Source of the DNA: Acidobacteriaceae bacterium
GTDB taxonomy: Bacteria; Acidobacteriota; Terriglobia; Terriglobales; Acidobacteriaceae
NCBI GenBank assembly: GCA_003140655.1
Contig: PLKR01000554.1
Span: 24,560 to 46,943, forward strand
Length of the DNA: 22,384 bases
Direction: 5' to 3'
Shown here piece after piece: positions 16,563-22,384 of the stretch. Numbering within the stretch: position 1 is the stretch's first letter; every line of letters starts with the position of its first letter. A program made the translations under genes and the position numbers. A model generated the notes under the pieces. That model worked only from the letters and a program-made list of their open reading frames with translations, was not told the DNA's origin and did not search any database.

Positions 16563-16598
16563 CCGGGAGCACTGCTCCAAAAACGGAGGCACTCCCGG
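16563..16598. terminator. Stem-loop 1 after the phosphotransferase gene
   Basis: CCGGGAG (16563-16569) pairs perfectly with CTCCCGG (16592-16598), and inside it TGCTCC pairs with GGAGGCA apart from one bulged base, around an A-rich loop (AAAAAC). It begins two bases after the stop codon region of the phosphotransferase gene. There is no T-tract, so it is a terminator-like structure, not a classical intrinsic terminator; it could serve both convergent transcripts. Confidence 0.5.
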
Positions 16599-16602
16599 TG
16601 AC

Positions 16603-16650
16603 GACGTGGGCGCCACTCCAGCCTGGAACTTAAACACAGGTGCCCACGTC
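16603..16650. repeat. Stem-loop 2: 12-bp inverted repeat
   Basis: GACGTGGGCGCC (16603-16614) pairs with GGTGCCCACGTC (16639-16650), twelve positions with one G-T pair, closing a 24-nt loop that itself holds TCCAG/CTGGA. It follows stem-loop 1 after only four bases and has no T-tract. Terminator, RNA-stabilising element or part of a structured RNA are all possible. Confidence 0.5.
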
Positions 16651-16658
16651 TGGTCGTG

Positions 16659-16715
16659 CAGCCCTGGAGACCGGTGTCGATTACACGCACCCCGGTCTCA
16701 TTCCGGACAGGGCTG
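16659..16715. repeat. Stem-loop 3: nested inverted repeats
   Basis: An outer pair CAGCCCT (16659-16665) / AGGGCTG (16709-16715) encloses an inner perfect 8-bp pair GAGACCGG (16667-16674) / CCGGTCTC (16692-16699). Together with the two preceding stem-loops it fills nearly all of the spacer between two convergent stop codons. No T-tract follows on either strand. It may act as a bidirectional terminator for the minus-strand operon ending at 16742. Confidence 0.5.
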
Positions 16716-16741
16716 ATCACCTAAACCTTATGTGCCCTCCG

Positions 16742-18724
16742 TTACTTGTTTATGCCTACAACCTTTGCTGACTGTGAGAGGTCGGCAGGTGTTATGGACA
16801 TTCTGGTTAAGTAGGGGAAGAACGGCGTGACTTCGAGTGGCATCTTGTCAGCCTGGCTCAACAGTGTCACGTGTTTAGATCTCATCATTTCGATCTGATT
16901 GCTCCATGGATCCAGGTTGACTCGAGCACCTAGCGACAAAGCTGCTATCTGATCGACCTTGTTTTCCAGTTTTGGGGCTGCGGTAGCTACAGGTGCCAGC
17001 CGTGTAGTGTTCTTGTTGCCCAGCGGGTTGCCCAAATGTGGACGAATCAAGTTAGGGAGCATTTGTGCGCGGTCTTGTAGCTGCCGCAGGAACAGTCCCG
17101 CGGAGGCCAGGTTCTCTTTGTAGGGCGAGTTGTTGAGCAGTTCGAGTGCTTTCTTGTCCGCCGCTTCCTCGTCGGGTGCGCTACGTACAAAGTCCATGCG
17201 TTGGAATGTAACCGGCTCCGAGAAGAAGAACCGGTCGTTGAAGGCAAACTTTGTGTCAATCCTGTGATTCAGCACAATGTGCGCCAGTTCATGGGACAGA
17301 ACCATTGCCAACGCAGCTTCGTCAGGTAGTACGTCGATCAAGCCTCGGCTGATCACGATGGTGTGACCGACGGTAAACGATTCGAGCGGCGTGGTTAGAA
17401 GCACCCGGCAACGTACATCGGGGATGATGTCTAAATTATTCGTAATGCTCAGGTTGTTAACTACGGTCTGGAGCACCTTATCTACAGGTCCCGGAGGAGC
17501 TATAAGACCTACCTTCTGTAAATGGTCAATGGCATTGTCTTCAGCGAGCCTCTCCCAGTCACGCTGTGCTTCCAAGGGGGTAGCCTGTGCCCGGACTGCT
17601 TCATCATGGTCTTGGGCCACGTCGACCCGGATATCCGTGAACTCGGACTGATGCTTAATGTGTACCTCGTCGTAGTCCCAGAACCTCGTCTGCGCTTTGA
17701 AGCGAGGTTGGATGAACGGCGGGAGGTCGCGCTTGCGCAAGGTTTCCTCACTATAAATATAGGAGGGTAGCCAGACCCCTGGCAGCGTGTTCATGCGCCA
17801 ACTGTCAAAATGGAAATAGGAGTCGTAGTTCGAATTGTTGGAATAGGTACCGTTGAACCGAACGATATTGAAGTCTTGGTCCTCAACCCAAATGCGTCCT
17901 GCGAATGATCCTGGGTGCGCTTTTTCCCTGGGTTGCACATCAACGACGATGCATCGCACTTCTCCCAAGAACTCCTGCCTCACAAAAGTGAAGTAGTAGT
18001 TATCCTTCTTGAAGTCACGGTCGATTATCGCCATGGCGGCGAAGCCTCTCGGTACATAATGGCGTGTGAAGGCACTCCTCTCGAGCGTTTCGAACGGTGA
18101 CAGTAAGCGGTGCATTCCGCCCGGCTTGTCCTTCTGAAATAGTTCGTCGTTCGTACTCTCTCTCAAATCCAGCCGCCCCAGGAAGTATGTATCTGAAATG
18201 GGCTTGACGTTATGCTCTTTGTCCTCTTGCATGTCTTGAATGTAAGTCTCGGCCAATGGGCGGTACTGCTTGACATTGTCGATGAAAGAATGCTCTCGGG
18301 CGATCACCTTGTCTATCATTCGGTCGAAGGAGACTGGCGCAAGCACGGTCAGGTCCGCATGTTTGGTCATACCATAGTTGGCATAAATACTCACTACCGT
18401 GTCGTTCCCGCCGATTGCCGCTTTGCTCAGGATGGTTGTCACGGTGAACGTGGCGCTGGTCTCGCCAGCTTTGATAGTCACGCTGGATGGGACCTTGGCC
18501 GCCGTCATTGGGTCCGCCGCAAGCGATACTTCGATATCTTGTGTGGTGGCTCTAGAGAGGGTGACTCGTCCCTCAATAGAGCTCCCGCCGGCGGCACTGG
18601 GAGCCGTAAGGCTGATGGAGTTCAGGGTGTCGGCCGTCTGACCGTGGGCTGAAATAGCAAGCACGGCAAGTAGTATCAACGATACAACTGACATGCCCCG
18701 AAGAAACTTAAACGGCGTTTTCAT
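16742..18724 (-). CDS. Secreted M48-type metalloprotease with N-terminal Ig-like domain
   Basis: A 660-residue exported protein. Residues 1-29 are a signal peptide (basic start, SVVSLILLAVLAISAHG core). About 34-128 form an Ig-like beta module of the 'vpssVTIkAGeTSATFTVTT' type. Residues 130-400 are an unassigned, probably beta-rich middle part with many aromatic residues. From about 415 a peptidase M48 domain follows with LSHELAH at 476-482 (HExxH zinc site) and EEAAD at 519-523, matching the ExxxD third-ligand helix. M48 proteins of this exported kind (BepA-like) handle outer-membrane or periplasmic proteins, so quality control or assembly of the nearby barrel is a sensible guess. ATG at 18724 has AAGGGGG about nine bases upstream. 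It is the last gene of a five-gene operon, 13 nt after the TonB-family stop. Confidence 0.85.
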   Translation of the reverse strand: MKTPFKFLRGMSVVSLILLAVLAISAHGQTADTLNSISLTAPSAAGGSSIEGRVTLSRATTQDIEVSLAADPMTAAKVPSSVTIKAGETSATFTVTTILSKAAIGGNDTVVSIYANYGMTKHADLTVLAPVSFDRMIDKVIAREHSFIDNVKQYRPLAETYIQDMQEDKEHNVKPISDTYFLGRLDLRESTNDELFQKDKPGGMHRLLSPFETLERSAFTRHYVPRGFAAMAIIDRDFKKDNYYFTFVRQEFLGEVRCIVVDVQPREKAHPGSFAGRIWVEDQDFNIVRFNGTYSNNSNYDSYFHFDSWRMNTLPGVWLPSYIYSEETLRKRDLPPFIQPRFKAQTRFWDYDEVHIKHQSEFTDIRVDVAQDHDEAVRAQATPLEAQRDWERLAEDNAIDHLQKVGLIAPPGPVDKVLQTVVNNLSITNNLDIIPDVRCRVLLTTPLESFTVGHTIVISRGLIDVLPDEAALAMVLSHELAHIVLNHRIDTKFAFNDRFFFSEPVTFQRMDFVRSAPDEEAADKKALELLNNSPYKENLASAGLFLRQLQDRAQMLPNLIRPHLGNPLGNKNTTRLAPVATAAPKLENKVDQIAALSLGARVNLDPWSNQIEMMRSKHVTLLSQADKMPLEVTPFFPYLTRMSITPADLSQSAKVVGINK

Positions 18725-18737
18725 GAAACTGTCCCCC

Positions 18738-19700
18738 TTAGGACGCTAATTCAAAGATGACGTGGACGACTGCTACTGAATCCACTTGTTGTCCGTTGCT
18801 CTCTGCAGGCGTAAACCTGATCTTTTCGGCAGCACGTTCGGCCTGCTCGTCCAGTCCGTGCCCTAAACCTTGAACCACGTTGAGCACGCAGACTTGACCG
18901 GAAGCGCTGAATCGGACCCGAAGTAAGACTTCTCCCTGGATGCCTAATTTACGGCCTTCCTCGGTATAGTCAGGTCTATCGTGGCTAAGAATCTCAACTG
19001 GTTTGCCAGTGTCGTGCAGGGGAGCATGAGCTATTGCGTTGGAAACCGTTACGTCTGGTTTTAGATCGAAGCCGGACGGAGCAACAATGCCCGCTTTGCC
19101 GTGAGCACCGCCTGTACCATTTCCATACCCTGGACCGCTGGGCATGTCAAACGATCCTAGCGATGAAATCGTCACTTGGCTCTTTCCGTCGCCATGGGCC
19201 TTGACACCGTTGGGATCACCAAATCCGCCTGTCTGTACCTGCTCAGAAGGTAGCGGGCTTGGCAACGTAGGCTTCTCCTTGGTTGGTGCGAACGCGCCTA
19301 CTTGTACTTGGGGTGCAAGCTTCGGAAGCGAGACGGGTGCGTCTGTCAGAACCGGGGACTTAGCCTTGATTTCCAATTTAGGCGGTGGTACAAGGGCAGT
19401 GCGAATTACAGGGGAGAACTTGGGAATGACAAGCTTGGCAACCACAGTTGGCTCGTATTCCTTGATTTTCGGCTGCGGCTCAGCAGGCAAGGTCTCTGTC
19501 GATACCAGAGGAGTATAGACCAGTCTCTCTGTTACAACTGCAATCCTGTCTGGTTTGATGACGCCAGCATGTACCAAGCCTGTGATAAGCATACCGTGTA
19601 AAGCAAATGCTATGAACAACGTCGGGTAGTTGATTTTCGACTGGGGTAACAGCCCCATGGTCATTGTTTGGTTCATTGGCGATAAGTCCCCGACTGACAT
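18738..19700 (-). CDS. TonB-family protein (energy-transducer-like)
   Basis: A 320-residue protein with one N-terminal membrane helix (about 28-46), a long Pro-, Lys- and Gly-rich periplasmic stretch (50-225), and a C-terminal TonB-type domain (about 230-320: PVEILSHDRPDYTEEGRKLG, GEVLLRVRFSASGQV, FTPAE, VVHVIFEL). TonB proteins span the periplasm and pass proton-motive force to outer-membrane partners. Two short related elements, VQVGAF and VQTGGF, occur in the linker. No ExbB or ExbD gene is in the window, so energy coupling here is uncertain; a structural bridge between inner and outer membrane is another possibility. ATG at 19700 stands five bases after the previous stop; an ATG at 19676 is an alternative start. 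It lies between the small TM protein and the M48 protease within the operon, next to a predicted outer-membrane barrel, which may be its partner. Confidence 0.83.
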   Translation of the reverse strand: MSVGDLSPMNQTMTMGLLPQSKINYPTLFIAFALHGMLITGLVHAGVIKPDRIAVVTERLVYTPLVSTETLPAEPQPKIKEYEPTVVAKLVIPKFSPVIRTALVPPPKLEIKAKSPVLTDAPVSLPKLAPQVQVGAFAPTKEKPTLPSPLPSEQVQTGGFGDPNGVKAHGDGKSQVTISSLGSFDMPSGPGYGNGTGGAHGKAGIVAPSGFDLKPDVTVSNAIAHAPLHDTGKPVEILSHDRPDYTEEGRKLGIQGEVLLRVRFSASGQVCVLNVVQGLGHGLDEQAERAAEKIRFTPAESNGQQVDSVAVVHVIFELAS

Positions 19701-19705
19701 AACTG

Positions 19706-19999
19706 CTAGACCACCGGCCGTTGTTTGACGGTTAACTGTTTGGCTGCAGGATTCTCCCGATGGCCAAGCGCATGCTGGGCAACGTGTTCGTGCAAAGTTC
19801 CCGGCGACCGTCGAGTATGCTGTACAACCGGAGCCGCAGGAACCGGCGGTGGGGAAAGCGCCGGAATCGAAAGTGTCATGGAGTTTGTGAACGCTACTGT
19901 TGCAAGCACGGCGACAGCTAGCGCAACGATATATGGCCTCCGTACGGCCAGATGGACAACGCCTGAGGCGCTTCCGAGACCCGGAACAGCGAACACCAT
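19706..19999 (-). CDS. Small single-TM protein with proline-rich tail, unknown function
   Basis: A 97-residue protein that I do not recognise. It has one clear hydrophobic helix near residues 22-40 (RPYIVALAVAVLATVAF), followed by a proline-rich segment (SIPALSPPPVPAAPVV) and a His/Lys/Arg-containing tail, so it is probably an inner-membrane protein with most of its chain in the periplasm. ATG at 19999 comes one base after the TAG of the barrel gene, with AAGGGGG inside the end of that gene, suggesting translational coupling; a TTG at 20020 would overlap it by 20 nt. The TonB-family start follows after five bases. By position it could be the accessory membrane subunit of the synthase, as PgaD is for PgaC, but there is no sequence evidence for that. 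Confidence 0.65.
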   Translation of the reverse strand: MVFAVPGLGSASGVVHLAVRRPYIVALAVAVLATVAFTNSMTLSIPALSPPPVPAAPVVQHTRRSPGTLHEHVAQHALGHRENPAAKQLTVKQRPVV

Positions 20000-20000
20000 A

Positions 20001-20852
20001 CTAATTGTTCCCCCTTCCAAATAGGTGCCATGAATATGAGGTGTTCAGAAATACTTTGAGGCCGTCGGCGCTGAGACCAGAGTTGAATCGGCTTTCATGC
20101 ATCCAGCCAGCACCGAGCTCGGTGTATATTTGTCCTACTAAGACGCCGACCTTTAGCCCGCCTCCACCGATGTATCTGTTCTCCCAGTCATATCCCTGGC
20201 TATCATGCCCAAGCGTAATCTCACCATAAGGAATGATGCCGCCGCGGCTGAATCGGTGGATCACGTAACCTTGTGTTGCGTATCCCTGTTCGATTAAGTC
20301 GCCGTGTTCGACTGGAGAAGTATGTCCAATGCTAGCCCAACTAGAGCCAGGGAAGCGGTTCTTCGGATTGGCGATTGCTTGCCAGCCGAACCAGTCTGAA
20401 ATGAAGTCCGTTCTCCCGCTTGCGGTGGAATCGCTGAACCTATCCTCGTAGGAGTAGGCTGTGCCCGCACTGATAATGCCGTGGCGGAAGAGTTTGTTGA
20501 CTTTGATGCCAGCGTTAGGCTGAATCTGGTTGTCGTACGTAAAACCTTCACTGTCAATCAGCCCTTCAAACTCCAAGTAAGGGGTGACGGTCAAGGAGTT
20601 GTGCCATCCGGAGTAGACCACAGCCGTTTGTTGGAAGTCCCACTGGGAAATCACATTGTTTTTTTCCACGGGGCTGTAGGTACCATTGGCACTCCACATC
20701 TGCCCAGGAAGCCCAACCGCATCGAGGATGCTGCCTTGTTCTGCGTGAGGCGGACTCTGCTGTCCCTGGGCGCGTGGGATACTGCAGAGCAACACCAGTA
20801 GCACCACGATTGTGGTGGCTGGCGCGAGCCCGAAGTCTGGACATCTTTTCAT
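20001..20852 (-). CDS. Predicted outer-membrane beta-barrel protein
   Basis: A 283-residue exported protein. After MKRCPDFGLAP a hydrophobic core (TTIVVLLVLLCSIPRAQG) forms a signal peptide, with likely cleavage near AQG/QQ. The rest alternates polar and aromatic residues in strand-like stretches (SLTVTPYLEFEGLI, GIISAGTAYSYEDRF, GIIPYGEITLGHDSQGY, GQIYTELGAGWMHESRF, FLNTSYSWHLF) separated by Gly/Asp/Asn turns, typical of a beta-barrel of about ten to twelve strands. It lacks TPR repeats. Between a synthase gene and a TonB-family gene, an export pore for the polymer is the natural hypothesis, but no family name is recognised. ATG at 20852 is preferred because GAGGAG lies six bases upstream; the frame could begin at 20891 but would overlap the synthase gene. 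It starts 14 nt after the synthase stop. Confidence 0.72.
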   Translation of the reverse strand: MKRCPDFGLAPATTIVVLLVLLCSIPRAQGQQSPPHAEQGSILDAVGLPGQMWSANGTYSPVEKNNVISQWDFQQTAVVYSGWHNSLTVTPYLEFEGLIDSEGFTYDNQIQPNAGIKVNKLFRHGIISAGTAYSYEDRFSDSTASGRTDFISDWFGWQAIANPKNRFPGSSWASIGHTSPVEHGDLIEQGYATQGYVIHRFSRGGIIPYGEITLGHDSQGYDWENRYIGGGGLKVGVLVGQIYTELGAGWMHESRFNSGLSADGLKVFLNTSYSWHLFGRGNN

Positions 20853-20866
20853 GTTGCTCCTCGCCG

Positions 20867-21886
20867 TTAGTAACGGCTGACGGCGAACCACGTGTGAATC
20901 CGTTGCTGGCGAATTATCACTCCCCAGAAAGCGGCTACAAAAACGATACAGTCAATAAATCGAACTAAAGGGAACACTAAACAACTTGTCAGCACATCTA
21001 CACGGCGGTCACACATCGCGCAAATGGAGGCTAGTAACACCTGGAAGGCAAACTCACTCATTACGATTCTGCCTGCCCAGATCGGAGTTATGATTAGCCA
21101 CAGCGGAGTGAGTAGGATTATCGTTGCGAAGAGGACTCCTTCGCCCATAAGCAACTTGTACTCCAGATCGATCCTGTTTAGCCCGCTGAGCATGCCATAT
21201 TTCTTGCCCACCTGCCATGCACCTACGTCCCAGCGGTACATTTGCTTGACGTAGCCACGAAGATTGCTTGGATCTTGCGTGAAGACAAGTGCCCCGGGCT
21301 GGTAGATAATCTTGCCTAGCTTCTTGCGGTGAACCTGAATGGTGCAGTCCATGTCCTCAACGATTGTGTCGCTGTTCCATTCCAGTTGTGCAAACACATC
21401 TGCTCGAAAGCTTGCGGCACAGCCCGGAACAACGGTGACCACCCCCATATTGCTTTGGCCCCCCTTGTAAATGGCGTGGGAAATCCAGTACGCCAAAGAA
21501 CGATAAGCGGTGAGCCAATTGTGCGGGACGCTCAATGCCCGTCCGCATACGGCTGCGACCTCAGGGTTACTGAATTCTGCAACGCAAACGTGGAAGTAAT
21601 TTTCGTTGACTTCGGTATCGGCGTCCATTAAGCAGACGATGTCGTAGTTTTCGGTCAAGCTCCAGTTCTGGGTAGCCCGTAAGATGCTCCTCGCCTTGCC
21701 AATGTTCTTGTCGTTACGGAGGACATTGACTCCGTAGGAACCCGCGATGGCGCCGGTTCCGTCACTGGAGCCATCATCCATAACGTAGACGTCAGCTTGG
21801 TTTGCACCCGCTGCGAGAACGCTACGCACGGTCTTACCAATCCCCAGCTTCTCATCTTTCGCAGGTATGATGACGCAGAACTTCAC
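20867..21886 (-). CDS. Processive-type glycosyltransferase family 2 (PgaC/HasA-like synthase)
   Basis: A 339-residue GT2 with all signatures of processive beta-glycan synthases: VIIPAKDE at the start, VMDDGSSDGT near 35-44, LMDADTEV near 86-93 (DxD), VVPGCAASFRADVF near 152-165, TIVEDMD near 174-180 (catalytic acid) and QMYRW at 215-219 (QxxRW). Three C-terminal hydrophobic regions follow (about 249-272, 276-292, 300-325), so it should make and pass a polymer through the inner membrane. The N-terminal membrane helices of PgaC are missing. GTG at 21886 is chosen because AAGGGG lies six bases upstream, the fold starts immediately and a promoter-like sequence sits 31 nt further up; a start at 21997 would lie upstream of that promoter. 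It is the first gene of a five-gene operon. GlcNAc, glucose or another hexose are all possible; hyaluronan- and PNAG-type synthases are the nearest by motif. Confidence 0.87.
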   Translation of the reverse strand: MKFCVIIPAKDEKLGIGKTVRSVLAAGANQADVYVMDDGSSDGTGAIAGSYGVNVLRNDKNIGKARSILRATQNWSLTENYDIVCLMDADTEVNENYFHVCVAEFSNPEVAAVCGRALSVPHNWLTAYRSLAYWISHAIYKGGQSNMGVVTVVPGCAASFRADVFAQLEWNSDTIVEDMDCTIQVHRKKLGKIIYQPGALVFTQDPSNLRGYVKQMYRWDVGAWQVGKKYGMLSGLNRIDLEYKLLMGEGVLFATIILLTPLWLIITPIWAGRIVMSEFAFQVLLASICAMCDRRVDVLTSCLVFPLVRFIDCIVFVAAFWGVIIRQQRIHTWFAVSRY

Positions 21887-21923
21887 TTGACACCCCTTGA
21901 CCCAGAGGAGCAACCGACGGCGC

Positions 21924-21951
21924 TGTATAGTACGACCGAACTTTTTGTCAT
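21924..21951 (-). promoter_or_regulatory. Sigma70-like promoter of the synthase-barrel-TonB-M48 operon
   Basis: On the minus strand ATGACA (21946-21951; five of six -35 bases) is followed after 16 nt by TATACA (21924-21929; four of six -10 bases). Transcription would begin near 21917, giving a leader of about 30 nt to the GTG start at 21886. The agreement with the ribosome site supports both calls. Confidence 0.5.
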
Positions 21952-22384
21952 AAGCGATGGGGAGAGGTTGACTGCATAGGTGCATGCGCGATACCAATGC
22001 AGGGTGCGACGTCCGACCGCCAGCGGGATTGTTTCGTTCCGGGCGGGCGCAACTCGCAACCTATGCTAGCGACATGACTTAGGCCGACGGGCGAGCCCTC
22101 GCAGAAGCGCGTTTCCGGTGGTGTCTTTTGATCGAGATGTTACTTTTGAGGCGTTACGACGGTCATTCACAGCGCGCAGGGTCTTTGTCATTCGAGAGAA
22201 AACATCTTCCACACTCTGGAACCGATCCTGCTCCACTCGTGAGCTTATGTGAGGGCAAGAAGTCCTGGACAATGGTTTCTGGAAAGAAAGTGAAGGGGGC
22301 CCGGCCCGATCGGGTCCATTTGATCTGTGAGTGACACGGGGAGGATTATTGCTAGATCCCAGCGCTCAAATGGGATGGATAGAG
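21952..22384. other. Gene-poor stretch at right edge
   Basis: About 430 bases upstream of the operon promoter without a convincing gene. Short open frames exist on both strands (around 22066-22334), but they overlap each other, have no good ribosome site and read like no known family. A perfect palindrome CCCGATCGGG stands at 22305-22314. At the very end GGGGAGG (22338-22344) lies four bases before a TTG at 22349, in a frame open to the edge (LLDPSAQMGWIE), so a plus-strand gene may start here; twelve residues are too few to judge. Confidence 0.4.

Noticed and set aside
22305..22314. Perfect palindrome CCCGATCGGG
   Set aside because: A 10-bp GC-rich palindrome is expected by chance at this scale and no promoter or gene adjoins it clearly.
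22066..22334. Two overlapping 68-residue open frames on opposite strands near the right edge
   Set aside because: Neither has a ribosome site, conserved-looking composition or recognised family.
1..22384. Search for tRNA, rRNA, CRISPR, transposase and exosortase features
   Set aside because: No CCA-ended cloverleaf-like sequence, regular spaced repeat, DDE/HUH protein or exosortase-like membrane protein was seen.

Overview
The window looks like a polysaccharide (capsule or exopolysaccharide) locus of a Gram-negative bacterium. Acidobacteriota (Terriglobia-like) is my best guess. The reasons are the Pro/Gly-rich TonB-family protein, the PAP2 phosphatase joined to a Wzi-like barrel, the M48 protease carrying an Ig-like module, moderate GC and frequent TTG/GTG starts. 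The taxonomy is inference; no rRNA, tRNA, CRISPR array, transposase or integrase is visible.

Region A (about 1-16,560) holds most of a Wzx/Wzy-type pathway. In order it contains: the 5' part of a Wzy/ligase-like membrane protein (minus, cut by the left edge); two DDGS / DQDD(L/V)W family-2 glycosyltransferases (GT2) on opposite strands, with a decayed GT2 tail between them; a third, rhamnosyltransferase-like GT2 (minus); a plus-strand group of flippase, WsaF-like GT-B transferase and SAM-methyltransferase-like protein; a minus-strand group of Wzz-like chain-length regulator, B12-type radical SAM enzyme and membrane-anchored GT2; a PAP2-Wzi fusion (plus); and a WbaP/WcaJ-type polyprenyl glycosylphosphotransferase (plus). 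Expected workflow: the phosphotransferase loads the first sugar on undecaprenyl phosphate, the GTs extend it (rhamnose is likely, by family resemblance), the methyltransferase and radical SAM enzyme may modify it, the flippase exports it, the Wzy-like protein polymerises under Wzz control, and the PAP2-Wzi protein may recycle lipid carrier and anchor polymer at the surface. No Wza-type exporter, Wzc-type kinase or sugar-nucleotide genes lie in the window.

Region B (about 16,742-21,886, minus strand) is a compact five-gene operon: a processive-type GT2 synthase with QxxRW, a predicted outer-membrane barrel, a 97-residue single-TM protein, a TonB-family protein, and a secreted M48 metalloprotease with an Ig-like domain. 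Gaps are 1-14 nt and a good sigma70-like promoter precedes it. I read it as a candidate synthase-dependent polysaccharide secretion system of unusual composition and regard it as the most interesting part of the window.

The two regions converge on a 180-nt spacer (16,561-16,741) with three consecutive strong stem-loops. The last 430 bases (about 21,952-22,384) hold no convincing gene.
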